From Sphingobium sp. HWE2-09 (GTDB lineage Bacteria > Pseudomonadota > Alphaproteobacteria > Sphingomonadales > Sphingomonadaceae), in the NCBI RefSeq assembly GCF_035989265.1, contig NZ_JAYKZX010000003.1:1674001-1738000 (forward strand): a stretch of 64,000 bases of DNA, in the 5' to 3' direction. The position numbers and the translations under genes are program-made. Below are positions 42,512 through 51,038 of this stretch, in pieces. Below the pieces are notes generated by a model that made no database searches, was not told where the DNA came from, and saw nothing but the letters and a program-made list of their open reading frames with translations. The first letter of the stretch is position 1. The number at the start of each line of letters is the position of its first letter.

Positions 42512-42955
42512 ATGGCTCTTTATGAGCATGTGTTCCTTGCGCGCCAGGATCTGGCACAGGCGCAGGTGGACGCTCTGGCGGAAATCGCCACCAAGATCGT
42601 CGAAGACAATGAAGGCAAGGTGACCAAGGTCGAGACCTGGGGTCTGCGTAGCCTGGCGTACAAGATCGCCAAGAACCGCAAGGCGCACTATGTGCAGCTG
42701 AACATCGATGCCCCCGGCAACGTGATCGCGGAACTGGAGCGCCAGACCCAGATCAACGAAGACATCATCCGCTACATGACCGTCAAGGTCGACGAGCTGG
42801 AAACCGGCCCGTCGGTGATGATGCGCAAGCAGGACCGCCCCGAGCGTGGTGACCGTGGTCCCCGCGGCGATCGTGGTGACCGTGGCCCGCGTGGCGACCG
42901 CGACGATCGTGGCCCGCGCCGCGACCGCGAAGACGCTGCCCCGGCTGGCGAATAA
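42512..42955 (+). CDS. rpsF: 30S ribosomal protein S6 with RGDRG-rich tail
   Basis: 147 residues. The S6 fold occupies residues 1-100 ('[18 protein letters not shown]', '[19 protein letters not shown]'). The last 40 residues are a low-complexity tail of repeated G-D-R-G-P-R units ending EDAAPAGE. Such tails occur in several alphaproteobacteria but vary in length. S6 pairs with S18 on the platform of the small subunit; rpsR follows at once. Confidence 0.96.
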   Translation: MALYEHVFLARQDLAQAQVDALAEIATKIVEDNEGKVTKVETWGLRSLAYKIAKNRKAHYVQLNIDAPGNVIAELERQTQINEDIIRYMTVKVDELETGPSVMMRKQDRPERGDRGPRGDRGDRGPRGDRDDRGPRRDREDAAPAGE

Positions 42956-42968
42956 GGAGATCTGAACC

Positions 42969-43193
42969 ATGGCACGCCCGTTTTTCCGCCGCCGCAAAAG
43001 CTGCCCCTTCGCCGCCAAGGATGCGCCGAAGATCGATTATAAGGACGTCCGTCTGCTGCAGGGCTTCGTGTCCGAACGCGGCAAGATCGTCCCCAGCCGC
43101 ATCACGGCCGTTTCGGCCAAGAAGCAGCGCGAACTGGCCCAGGCCATCAAGCGCGCCCGTCACCTGGGCCTCCTGCCCTACATCGTAAAGTAA
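42969..43193 (+). CDS. rpsR: 30S ribosomal protein S18
   Basis: 74 residues, typical length. '[23 protein letters not shown]' region (residues 4-26) and '[20 protein letters not shown]' are diagnostic. GGAGATCTG lies before the ATG at 42969. Binds S6 encoded just upstream. Confidence 0.98.
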   Translation: MARPFFRRRKSCPFAAKDAPKIDYKDVRLLQGFVSERGKIVPSRITAVSAKKQRELAQAIKRARHLGLLPYIVK

Positions 43194-43207
43194 GGGAGTA
43201 GAAACCC

Positions 43208-43810
43208 ATGGAAATCATCCTGCTCGAACGCATCGAGAAGCTGGGCGCAATCGGCGACGTCGTCACCGTGAAGGACGGTTACGCCCGTAACTTCCTGCTG
43301 CCCAACAAGAAGGCGCTGCGCTCCAACAACGCCAATAAGCGCGTTTTCGAAGCCAACCGCGCCAAGATCGAGGCCGACAACGCCGCCCGTCGCGCTGACG
43401 CCGAAGGCGCTGCCGACAGCGTCAACGGAACGCAGATCGTCCTGATCCGCCAGTCGTCCAACGCGGGCGCGCTGTACGGTTCGGTAGCGGTCCGCGACAT
43501 CGTCGAAGCGCTGCACGCCGCTGGCGTGACCAACGTCACCAAGGCGATGGTCGTGCTGGAACGCCCGATCAAGACGCTGGGCGTGTTCGACGTCAAGGTT
43601 GCGCTGCATCCTGAAGTCATCACCACCATCACCGTGAACGTCGCCCGTTCGCCGGAAGAAGCCGACCTGCAGTCGCAGGGCGTCGACGTGATGGCTGATC
43701 TCTTCGAAAAGGACGAGAGCGGCTTTACCGAAGATTATGATCCCAATGCCGAGCCGGGCGAAATCGCATCGGCCAGCAACGACGAAGAAGAGACGGCCGA
43801 AGAAGCCTGA
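43208..43810 (+). CDS. rplI: 50S ribosomal protein L9
   Basis: 200 residues. N-terminal rRNA-binding domain 'ILLERIEKLGAIGDVVTVKDG' (residues ~4-24) with 'GYARNFLLPNKKA'; long connecting helix; C-terminal domain; then an acidic alphaproteobacterial tail (EDYDPNAEPGE...EEETAEEA). Last gene of the operon, closed by a terminator. Confidence 0.98.
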   Translation: MEIILLERIEKLGAIGDVVTVKDGYARNFLLPNKKALRSNNANKRVFEANRAKIEADNAARRADAEGAADSVNGTQIVLIRQSSNAGALYGSVAVRDIVEALHAAGVTNVTKAMVVLERPIKTLGVFDVKVALHPEVITTITVNVARSPEEADLQSQGVDVMADLFEKDESGFTEDYDPNAEPGEIASASNDEEETAEEA

Positions 43811-43834
43811 TTGTCCTTCCAGGATCGAACGAGA

Positions 43835-43862
43835 AAGCCGCCCCGCAACGGGCGGCTTTTTT
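43835..43862 (+). terminator. Intrinsic terminator after rplI
   Basis: AAGCCGCCC / GGGCGGCTT stem with a 6-nt loop, then TTTT. Confidence 0.93.
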
Positions 43863-43923
43863 GTTGGTAATTGGGGGGAGTTAGCTGGTTTTGAAATGTA
43901 ATACCAAGAACCTATAACCCATT

Positions 43924-43989
43924 GTTCCCCGGCGAAGGCCGGGGTCCAGTTCCACGCTCTGGACTGGACCCCGGCCTTCGCCGGGGAAC
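43924..43989. repeat. Family-1 element, 66 bp, perfect arms
   Basis: 27-nt arms (GTTCCCCGGCGAAGGCCGGG...CCAGT and its exact complement) around the 12-nt centre TCCACGCTCTGG. Lies in the gap between convergent rplI and an outer-membrane protein gene. Confidence 0.95.
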
Positions 43990-44091
43990 GTCCCGACCGT
44001 TTTGATGAGTCATTATCATCGCGCTCCGGTATAAGCCCCTCCCTTGAAAGGAAGGGGAGTAAGAGGGTTCGTTCACCCCAACACCCCCAAC

Positions 44092-44121
44092 AAAAAAGGC
44101 CGGAGGATCGCTCCCCCGGCC
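44092..44121 (-). terminator. Terminator of the outer-membrane barrel gene
   Basis: On the minus strand, GGCCGGGGGAGCGATCCTCC folds with CGGCC and is followed by TTTTTT. Confidence 0.75.
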
Positions 44122-44149
44122 ATGCCCATCACTAAACCATCGCCCGCAT

Positions 44150-44770
44150 TCAGAAGCGGAAGCCGCCCGTCACCGAAACCTGCTGGCGCGTCACGTCGAT
44201 GCCGGTGTCGATATCGGCGATCTTGTAGCTGCCATAATCGCTGTAGCGATATTCGATCCGCGCGAAATGGGTCGGATTGACCAATTCTATACCGCCGCCC
44301 AGGCGCCAGCCGCCCAGAGTGTCGCTGTCCGTGGCGATCAGGTCCAGATCGGGACCACCATCATAGGTCAGCTTGACCCGACCATTCACATAGCCGCCCT
44401 TGGCATAGATCAGCAGATTGGGGCTGACCGGTATGCCGATCCGCGCGCCGACATACAGGTCGCGACCCGCCGCCAGCTTCGCATTGTCGCCTGCGATCAG
44501 GAGGTCGGCAAAACGTTGCTTGGTCGAACTGTCGCTCGCTTCCAGTTCCAGGCCGATCACGGCGCTCCCCAAATCCAGGTCATACCCTGCGGTCACGCCA
44601 TAGAGGACGCCGTCGTCATGGACGGTGACGTCTTCATATTCCAGGCTGACCTTGTCGTAACCGGCGACGACGCCCAGCTTGAACCCACCGAAATTGCTCG
44701 CTTCCTGCGCCTGGGCAGGCGCGGCGACGGCACCAGCAGCACACAAGACCGGCAAAAGATATCGGATCAC
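44150..44770 (-). CDS. Outer-membrane beta-barrel protein (opacity/porin type)
   Basis: 206 residues from a GTG at 44770 (GGGGGAA upstream), starting MIRYLLPVLCAAGAVAAPAQ: signal peptide with cleavage after AQA. The mature chain has alternating strands and ends 'VSVTGGFRF' with the C-terminal phenylalanine needed for barrel assembly. Resembles small eight-stranded Opa/OmpA-like surface proteins. Ligand unknown. Confidence 0.85.
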   Translation of the reverse strand: MIRYLLPVLCAAGAVAAPAQAQEASNFGGFKLGVVAGYDKVSLEYEDVTVHDDGVLYGVTAGYDLDLGSAVIGLELEASDSSTKQRFADLLIAGDNAKLAAGRDLYVGARIGIPVSPNLLIYAKGGYVNGRVKLTYDGGPDLDLIATDSDTLGGWRLGGGIELVNPTHFARIEYRYSDYGSYKIADIDTGIDVTRQQVSVTGGFRF

Positions 44771-45002
44771 AACTATTCCCCCTGAAGTGACATGGACATG
44801 GCCCATGCGTCAGCCTTCCTCCTGACAGACGTCGGTAAATAAAGCGCTAAATCTACCAATGTGGGATGAAGACAGGCGCCTGTCGCGGCGCTGCTCATCG
44901 CGCGCCACCATTGTTCAAGACCTTCCGCTTCCGCATCGCCTCACCAAACGCGCATCTCGATGCGATAACGGAACGGTCGCCCGCCATGCGCGTTCGCACA
45001 TC

Positions 45003-45335
45003 ATGGAAGATCGCCCCCTTATCGAACGTCTCGCCCGCCATCTGGCGGCGGCCGATCCGGACGCCTGGCCCGCACGGGTCGAGGACGCCGCCAGCATCCT
45101 CGCCCTCATCAAGGAGCCGGACAACGCCATGCGCGCGGCGGGTGACGGCGACATATGGCGCGCCATGATCGACACGGCGTTGCGCGACCGCTGGTCAGTC
45201 TCCCAATCCTCAGCGCATGCCCAAGGACCGGCCGGATCGGACGAAGAAGGCGAAACCGCACTGACATCCGATGGCGTCGGCCACGACAGGGCAGACTGGG
45301 TCCATCTCCATCACGGACAGGAAAAAAATCGATGA
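45003..45335 (+). CDS. Small acidic protein, unknown function
   Basis: 110 residues starting MEDRPLIERLARHLAAADPD, helical at the N-terminus and polar, His/Asp-rich at the C-terminus ('DWVHLHHGQEKNR'). The ribosome site is weak, but the TGA overlaps the ATG of the next small gene (ATGA), which supports both. No family recognised; likely cytoplasmic. Confidence 0.6.
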   Translation: MEDRPLIERLARHLAAADPDAWPARVEDAASILALIKEPDNAMRAAGDGDIWRAMIDTALRDRWSVSQSSAHAQGPAGSDEEGETALTSDGVGHDRADWVHLHHGQEKNR

Positions 45336-45565
45336 AGGCTTTGCTTAAACTGGCGATCGTCACCGGTCTTGGCGCTTTTGCTATCAAGGGCTGGCGCGAC
45401 TGGATGGGCGATGGCACCACCTCGGACGATCGCGGCGCGGTGGGTTCATCGGGCATCGTCCGGGACGCCGGGCCACAGCCTGGCGTCACGCCAATGGATT
45501 GGGACAAGGTGGATGAACAGTCCGACGAATCCTTCCCGGCCAGCGATCCGCCCGGTAATTACTGA
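45332..45565 (+). CDS. Small membrane-anchored protein with DESFPASDPP motif
   Basis: 77 residues. Hydrophobic N-terminus (MKALLKLAIVTGLGAFAIKG) that may anchor it, followed by an acidic, disordered stretch ending 'DEQSDESFPASDPPGNY'. That end motif recurs in many short alphaproteobacterial proteins of unknown role. GGAAAAAAA precedes the start. Translationally coupled to the gene upstream. Confidence 0.7.
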   Translation: MKALLKLAIVTGLGAFAIKGWRDWMGDGTTSDDRGAVGSSGIVRDAGPQPGVTPMDWDKVDEQSDESFPASDPPGNY

Positions 45566-45655
45566 CGCCACCTGCGCTCCATTGCCCTGACGCAGCGGGC
45601 CACCTATGAGACGGTCCGGGCGCATCCTGCGCTCCTAACAGGGGAATGATAGTCC

Positions 45656-46591
45656 ATGCCTTCGGGTCTGATCGCGCTGCTCGATGACGTAGCGGGCATA
45701 GCCAAGCTGGCGGCCACGTCGCTGGACGATGTCGCCGCCGCCGCAGGTAAGGCCGGCACTAAAGCGGCAGGCGTGGTGATCGACGATACCGCCGTCACCC
45801 CCAATTATGTCATGGGCCTCAGCCCCGAACGCGAACTGCCGATCATCTGGAAGATCGCCAAGGGATCGCTGCGCAACAAGCTGCTGTTCCTGCTGCCCGC
45901 CGCGTTGCTGCTCAGCGCCTTCGCCCCTTGGCTGCTGCCCCCGCTGTTGATGCTGGGCGGCGCTTTCCTCTGCTACGAAGCCGTCGAAAAGCTGGTGGAA
46001 GCCATGCAGGGCGGCCATGACGAAGCCGCCGAAGCGCAACAGACGCTGAGCGTGACCGAACTGGAAAACCAGAAAGTATCCAGCGCCATCCGCACCGACT
46101 TCATCCTGTCGGGAGAAATCATGGCGATTTCGCTGGGCACCGTCGCGGACAAGCCCATCTGGGAACAGGGCGTCGTCCTGCTGGTCGTCGCCATCCTGAT
46201 CACCGCGGGCGTCTATGGCGTGGTCGGCTTCATCGTGAAGATGGACGATATCGGCCTGCACATGGCCCAGCGCACGTCATCCGCCACCCGCGCCATCGGC
46301 CGCGGCCTGGTGAAAGCGATGCCGATCTTGATGAGCATATTGAGCGTCGTGGGCACCGCGGCGATGCTGTGGGTAGGCGGCGGCCTCATAGTCCATGGGC
46401 TGCATGAATTTCACTGGGATCTGATCCCCGGTACGATCGAACATGTCGCCCAGGGCGCGGCGCAGGCCGTTCCCGCCATCGGTCCGGTGATCGACTGGGT
46501 GGTGAACGCCATCGGCGCGGGCATCATCGGCCTGGTGATCGGCGGCATCATCGTCGGCGCGCTCCACCTATTGCCGTCGAAGAAACATTGA
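45656..46591 (+). CDS. DUF808 (YedI-like) inner-membrane protein
   Basis: 311 residues beginning 'MPSGLIALLDDVAGIAKLAA', typical of the family, with membrane segments around residues 78-105, 155-185, 217-245 and 277-303. The conserved 'DDTAVTPNYVMGLSPERELPI' region is present in residues 43-63. Function of DUF808 is unknown. ATG at 45656 with AGGGGAA upstream. Confidence 0.9.
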   Translation: MPSGLIALLDDVAGIAKLAATSLDDVAAAAGKAGTKAAGVVIDDTAVTPNYVMGLSPERELPIIWKIAKGSLRNKLLFLLPAALLLSAFAPWLLPPLLMLGGAFLCYEAVEKLVEAMQGGHDEAAEAQQTLSVTELENQKVSSAIRTDFILSGEIMAISLGTVADKPIWEQGVVLLVVAILITAGVYGVVGFIVKMDDIGLHMAQRTSSATRAIGRGLVKAMPILMSILSVVGTAAMLWVGGGLIVHGLHEFHWDLIPGTIEHVAQGAAQAVPAIGPVIDWVVNAIGAGIIGLVIGGIIVGALHLLPSKKH

Positions 46592-46603
46592 TCCACATCG
46601 ACC

Positions 46604-46669
46604 GTGCTCCCGCGCAGGCGGGAGCCCAGTTCTGATGTCTCGACTGGGCTCCCGCCTGCGCGGGAGCAC
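46604..46669. repeat. Family-1 element, 66 bp, perfect arms (type copy)
   Basis: Arms 46604-46630 and 46643-46669 are exact complements over 27 nt (outer GTGCTCCCGCGCAGGCGGGA, inner CCCAGT); centre TCTGATGTCTCG. Each arm is itself a hairpin (CTCCCGC/GCGGGAG). Lies between DUF808 and the MATE gene. Confidence 0.97.
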
Positions 46670-46689
46670 GTAGTTTCGGGAATAGCGTG

Positions 46690-48060
46690 ATGGTCCACCC
46701 CTCCCCCTGGCGTATCGAAGCAAGCGCGCTCATCGCGCTCGCCATACCCATGATCGCGGGCAACATCGCCTGGTCGGCGATCGCCGCCACGGACCTGCTG
46801 CTGCTCGGCCGCATCGGGGCGGAGGCGGTTGCGGCAGGCGCGCTGGCGATCAACCTGTTTCACGCCTTCCTGCTTTTCGGCATGGGCCTCGTCACCGCCG
46901 CCTCGCCCCTGATCGCCAGCGAACGTGGCCGCCGCCGCCATAGCGTGCGCGACATCCGCCGCACCGTTCACCAGACGCTGCGCGCCGCGCTTTTCTACGT
47001 CCTGCCCGCCTGGGCGATATTATGGCAGTGCGAGGCGATCCTGCTGGCGATGGGGCAGGATGCCGATCTGGCGCGCGAAGCCGGGCATCTGATGCATGGC
47101 CTGCAATGGGCGCTGCTGCCTTTCCTCGGCTTCACCACGCTGCGCAACTTCATCGCTGCGCTGGAACGCCCGGTCTGGGGGCTGGTCATCATGCTGGGCG
47201 CCATTCCATTCAACGTCACGGCAGGCTGGGCCTTGATCTTCGGGCATCTGGGCTTCCCCCCGCTCGGCCTGTTGGGCGCAGGGCTGGCGAGCAGCCTGTC
47301 CTCCTGCTTCCTCTTCTTCGGCCTGCTCGCCGTCCTACTGATCGACCGGGGTTTCCGCCGCTACCGGCTGATGGGCCGTTTCTGGAACCGTGACCGCGAA
47401 CGGCAGCGGCAGGTCTGGGCGCTGGGCCTGCCGATCGCGATCACGCTGGGCTTCGAAACCACGGTGTTCAACGTCTCGGCCTTCCTGATGGGCCTCATCG
47501 ATCGCGATTCGCTCGCCGCCCATGCCGTGGCCATCCAGATTGCGGCGCTGGTCTTCATGGTGCCGATGGGTATCGGCCAGGCGGCGACCATCCGCGTCGG
47601 CATCGCCTATGGTCGGCTTGATCGCGCCGGGATCGGCCGCGCCGGGTGGCTGGCGCTGATCATCGGCACCGGCTTTGCCGTCTGCGCCGCCAGCCTGCTG
47701 ATCCTCGCGCCTCGCGCGCTCGTGTCCATCTTCCTCGACCTGTCCAACCCCGCCAATGCCCGCACCGCGACGCTGGCGGTCAGCTTCCTCGCCGTCGCCG
47801 CACTGTTTCAGCTGGTCGACGCCGCGCAGGCCGTGGGCGCAGGCGTGTTGCGCGGCATTCAGGACACCACCGTGCCGATGATCTTCGCGCTGATCGGCTA
47901 TTGGGTGGTCGGCATCGGCGTGGGCGCCCTGCTCGCCTTTCCGCTCGGCATGGATGGGCTGGGCATCTGGCTGGGCTTGGCCAGCGGGCTTGGCGCGGTC
48001 GCCCTGCTGCTGATCACGCGATGGAGTTTGCGCGAGCGGCTGGGCCTTGTGCCCGCCTGA
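46690..48060 (+). CDS. MATE-family efflux transporter
   Basis: 456 residues, 12 membrane helices in two homologous halves. 'ALAIPMIAGNIAWSAIAATD' near the start and 'IALVFMVPMGIGQAATIRVG'-like segment in the second half are typical of NorM-like exporters that use Na+ or H+ to expel cationic drugs. Start ATG at 46690, one codon after a GTG. Substrate unknown. Confidence 0.93.
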   Translation: MVHPSPWRIEASALIALAIPMIAGNIAWSAIAATDLLLLGRIGAEAVAAGALAINLFHAFLLFGMGLVTAASPLIASERGRRRHSVRDIRRTVHQTLRAALFYVLPAWAILWQCEAILLAMGQDADLAREAGHLMHGLQWALLPFLGFTTLRNFIAALERPVWGLVIMLGAIPFNVTAGWALIFGHLGFPPLGLLGAGLASSLSSCFLFFGLLAVLLIDRGFRRYRLMGRFWNRDRERQRQVWALGLPIAITLGFETTVFNVSAFLMGLIDRDSLAAHAVAIQIAALVFMVPMGIGQAATIRVGIAYGRLDRAGIGRAGWLALIIGTGFAVCAASLLILAPRALVSIFLDLSNPANARTATLAVSFLAVAALFQLVDAAQAVGAGVLRGIQDTTVPMIFALIGYWVVGIGVGALLAFPLGMDGLGIWLGLASGLGAVALLLITRWSLRERLGLVPA

Positions 48061-48151
48061 TCGGTTCGTCCGATCGATTGCACGGCAGGGACATGGTGCG
48101 CCGCACAAAGCAATTGAAAAAATCGGCCAATTCGGTAAGGGATGGGCCATC

Positions 48152-48472
48152 ATGCAAGCCCCGACCGAGATTTTTGAAGCGATCGCGCTCCAGAAGTGCC
48201 TGAAGGTGACCTATAACAAGATGGTCGTCACCCTCGCACCGCACATCCTCTACACCCGTCACGATGAATTGTTCATCGACGCGGTGACGACCGATCGTGA
48301 CGGCCGCCCGCCTCGCGAACTGAAGCTCGGCACCTTCAAGCTGGTCGGCCTGTCCGACCTTCAGGTGCTGGAGGAGTCGTTCGAAGCGATGTACGGCCTC
48401 TACAATGACGGCGACGACAAATATAAGGGCGTGACCCTCTTCGCCGTCGCCCCGGAAAGCCAGGCGGCTTAA
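48152..48472 (+). CDS. Small WYL-like domain protein without a DNA-binding domain
   Basis: 106 residues. 'AIALQKCLKVTYNKMVVTLAPHILY' (residues 10-34) and 'RELKLGTFKLVGLSDLQVL' have the strand pattern of a WYL-type ligand domain, but the W-Y-L triad is not conserved and no helix-turn-helix is present. AAGGGATGGGCC precedes the ATG. Widespread in sphingomonads as an uncharacterised protein; the WYL resemblance is my inference. Confidence 0.65.
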   Translation: MQAPTEIFEAIALQKCLKVTYNKMVVTLAPHILYTRHDELFIDAVTTDRDGRPPRELKLGTFKLVGLSDLQVLEESFEAMYGLYNDGDDKYKGVTLFAVAPESQAA

Positions 48473-48481
48473 CAGAGAAAC

Positions 48482-48547
48482 GTGCTCCCGCGAAGGCGGG
48501 AGCCCAGTCGAAACGCTGGAACTAGGCTCCCGCCTTCGCGGGAGCAC
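48482..48547. repeat. Family-1 element, 66 bp, one arm mismatch
   Basis: 27-12-27 design; GTGCTCCCGCGAAGGCGGGA...; centre CGAAACGCTGGA. Separates two convergent genes, where it could act as a bidirectional terminator. Confidence 0.95.
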
Positions 48548-48553
48548 ATCATC

Positions 48554-49323
48554 CTATTTCTTCAACCGATATCCCGTGCGGAACATCCATCCGATCACGC
48601 CGATGCACAGCGCCAACATTCCTGCGACGAACAACAGGCTGAACCCGATCGCCACGTCGCCCTTGCCGAAAAAGGTCCAGCGAAAGCCCGAAATCAGATA
48701 GACGATCGGGTTGAACAGCGTGATCGTCCGCCACGGCTCCGCCAGCATCTTGACCGAATAGAAGGCACCGCCCAGGAACGTCATCGGCATGATCAGCAGC
48801 AGCGGGATCACCTGCAACTGCTCAAAACTCTGCGCCCATATTCCCAGGATGAAACCGAACAGGCAGAAGCTGACCGCGATCAATATCATGAAGCCGACCA
48901 TCGCGAAGGGATGCGCCACCGGCACGTCCACGAACAGATGCGCGGTCAGGAAGATGATTCCCCCACGATCAGCGACTTGGTCGCCGCAGCCCCCACATAG
49001 GCGATGATCGTCTCCGTCGCGGAGACGGGCGCGGACAGGAGTTCATAAATAGTGCCGGTGAATTTGGGCATATAGATGCCGAAACTCGCGTTGAAGATGC
49101 TTTCGGTGAACATAGCCATCATGATGAGGCCGGGCACAATGAAGGCGGCATAGGCGATGCCGTCCACCTCCGTCATGCGCGAGCCGATCGCCCCGCCAAA
49201 CACGACGAAATAGAGCGACGTGGTAATCACCGGCACCAGCAGCCCGGTCAGCAAGGTGCGCCGGAACCGGTGCAGTTCGAACGTATAGATGGCCGCGATC
49301 GCGCGCAGGTTCTGCAGGCTCAT
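48554..49323 (-). pseudogene. ABC-2 type permease, frameshifted
   Basis: The N-terminal half (49323 to about 48965) reads '[20 protein letters not shown]' to '[10 protein letters not shown]' then runs into stop. The C-terminal half continues in another frame ('VDVPVAHPFAMVGFMILIA' to 'GYRLKK', stop at 48554). The break is at a run of five G (minus strand; CCCCC at 48960-48964); one extra G would restore a ~257-residue permease with six helices. Coupled by ATGA to the ATPase. Either a real mutation or a base-call error. Confidence 0.88.
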
Positions 49324-50252
49324 GCCGCCTTCTCCTCATGGACCAGGCTGACGAAGATATCCTCTAGGCTGCTCTGCTGCGTGTTCAGATCCTTGTAACC
49401 GATGCCGATATCGCCCAGTCGGCGCAGCAGCGACGACACGCCGGTCCGCTCCGCCTGCGTGTCGAAGATATAGGCCAGTTCATGCCCCTCCGCGCCCAGC
49501 GTCACGTCCCATTCGGCCAGTTCCGGCGGCACGAGATCGATCGGGTCGGCCAGCACGATGGTCAGCGTCTTCTTGCCCAGCTTCTTCATCAGCACGGTCT
49601 TGTCCTCGACCAGCATCAATTCGCCCCGGTTGATCACCCCCACCCGGTCGGCCATTTCCTCGGCCTCCTCGATATAATGGGTGGTCAGGATGATGGTGAC
49701 GCCGGTCTTGCGCAATTCGCCGATCAGCTTCCACATATCGCGGCGCAACTCCACGTCCACGCCCGCGGTCGGCTCGTCCAGGAACAGGATGCGCGGTTCA
49801 TGGCTCAGCGCCTTGGCGATCATCACGCGCCGCTTCATGCCGCCCGACAGTTCCAATATCTTGGCATGGCGCTTGTCCCACAGCGACAGGTCGCGCAGCA
49901 CCTTCTCGATATAGGCGTCGTTGCGAGGCTTGCCGAACAGGCCACGGCTGAAATTCACCGTGTCAATCACCCGTTCGAACTGGTCGGTCGACAATTCCTG
50001 CGGCACCAGGCCGATCGCCGTGCGCGCCCCGCGATAGTCGCGCACGATGTCGTGCCCCGCCACGCTTACGCTGCCGCCGGTCGCCCGCGCGATGCCGCAG
50101 ATGATGGAGATCATCGTCGTCTTGCCCGCGCCGTTCGGCCCCAGCAGCGCAAAAATCTCGCCTTCCTCTATGGTCAGGTCCACGCCCTTGAGCGCTTCGA
50201 ACCCCGACGCATAGCGTTTCGTCAGGCCGCTAATGTCTATGATGGATGCCAT
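49320..50252 (-). CDS. ABC transporter ATP-binding protein (ABC-2 exporter)
   Basis: 310 residues. Walker A 'GPNGAGKTT' near 39-47, signature '[15 protein letters not shown]' near 135-149, Walker B '[12 protein letters not shown]'. About 80 residues follow the nucleotide-binding domain. It resembles YadG/CcmA-type exporters. Its stop overlaps the start of the permease gene. If the permease is truly broken, this ATPase may be an orphan. Confidence 0.95.
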   Translation of the reverse strand: MASIIDISGLTKRYASGFEALKGVDLTIEEGEIFALLGPNGAGKTTMISIICGIARATGGSVSVAGHDIVRDYRGARTAIGLVPQELSTDQFERVIDTVNFSRGLFGKPRNDAYIEKVLRDLSLWDKRHAKILELSGGMKRRVMIAKALSHEPRILFLDEPTAGVDVELRRDMWKLIGELRKTGVTIILTTHYIEEAEEMADRVGVINRGELMLVEDKTVLMKKLGKKTLTIVLADPIDLVPPELAEWDVTLGAEGHELAYIFDTQAERTGVSSLLRRLGDIGIGYKDLNTQQSSLEDIFVSLVHEEKAA

Positions 50253-50311
50253 GGATGGCTCTGCCCCTTTTGCGTTGCGGCAAAGATAGGGGCCCAGGAA
50301 CCGAAAGCAAC

Positions 50312-50941
50312 CTATTCGCCGCGGCGGAAGAACCGGAAAACGGTGGCGGGCGGGAAGTTGCGCACCGTCTGCCCGGCGCGCACGACGTCCAGCCCCAGCG
50401 CGTCGATCACATCGCGATGCACGGGCGGGCGCATCGAATAGGTGAACTGCACGAAACTGCCACCGGGGCGCAGCATCCGAAAGGACTCCGACAATATGTC
50501 GAAATGCATGTAGCGATCCATCGCCAGCAGCGGCAGCCCGCTGACCACCGACTGATAATCCCCCGGTTCGCCCATGGTCGCGGTCGACACGATCTGCGCG
50601 GGGGTTTCCAGGATCGACACATGCGGGAATTGCCGCCGCAGCCCGCGCGCAAAGGCGGGATTGATCTCCACCACCTCCAACTGCTCTGGCGGCAATCCGG
50701 TTTCCAGGATCGCGCGCGTGAACACGCCGGTGCCTCCGCCCAATTCCAGCACGCGACCATCGGTCGGATCAATCTGCCCCACCATCAGCCGGGCGAGATG
50801 GCGGCTGGACGGCACCACCGACGCCGTCTGGCGCGGTTTTTGCACCCAGGCGGCCAGAAAGTCGAAATATTCGGTGGCACGGGCGCGAAATTCGCCACCC
50901 GGCAAGGCGATCGCCCGGCTGCGCTTGGGCTTATGCTGCAT
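50312..50941 (-). CDS. SAM-dependent methyltransferase (phospholipid N-methyltransferase-like)
   Basis: 209 residues. SAM motif I '[16 protein letters not shown]' near residues 64-79, then '[16 protein letters not shown]' and '[14 protein letters not shown]' with the family's S-G-L-P motif. Layout is close to bacterial PmtA-like enzymes that methylate phosphatidylethanolamine or small lipids. 'FEVDFLAAW'-type N-terminal helix may bind the membrane. The exact substrate is not certain. Confidence 0.85.
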   Translation of the reverse strand: MQHKPKRSRAIALPGGEFRARATEYFDFLAAWVQKPRQTASVVPSSRHLARLMVGQIDPTDGRVLELGGGTGVFTRAILETGLPPEQLEVVEINPAFARGLRRQFPHVSILETPAQIVSTATMGEPGDYQSVVSGLPLLAMDRYMHFDILSESFRMLRPGGSFVQFTYSMRPPVHRDVIDALGLDVVRAGQTVRNFPPATVFRFFRRGE

Positions 50942-51038
50942 GAGCGAAATGCGACCGCGTCAATTCCATTCCGACTCCCTTAGCGAGGTCCACAGGCGGC
51001 GTCGATTGCCTTTCGCTTGGGCGGCGACGGAACCGCGT

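Noticed and set aside
43924..48547. CRISPR array from recurrent palindromes
   Set aside because: The copies are single, separated by genes and differ in sequence; there is no repeat-spacer regularity and no cas gene.
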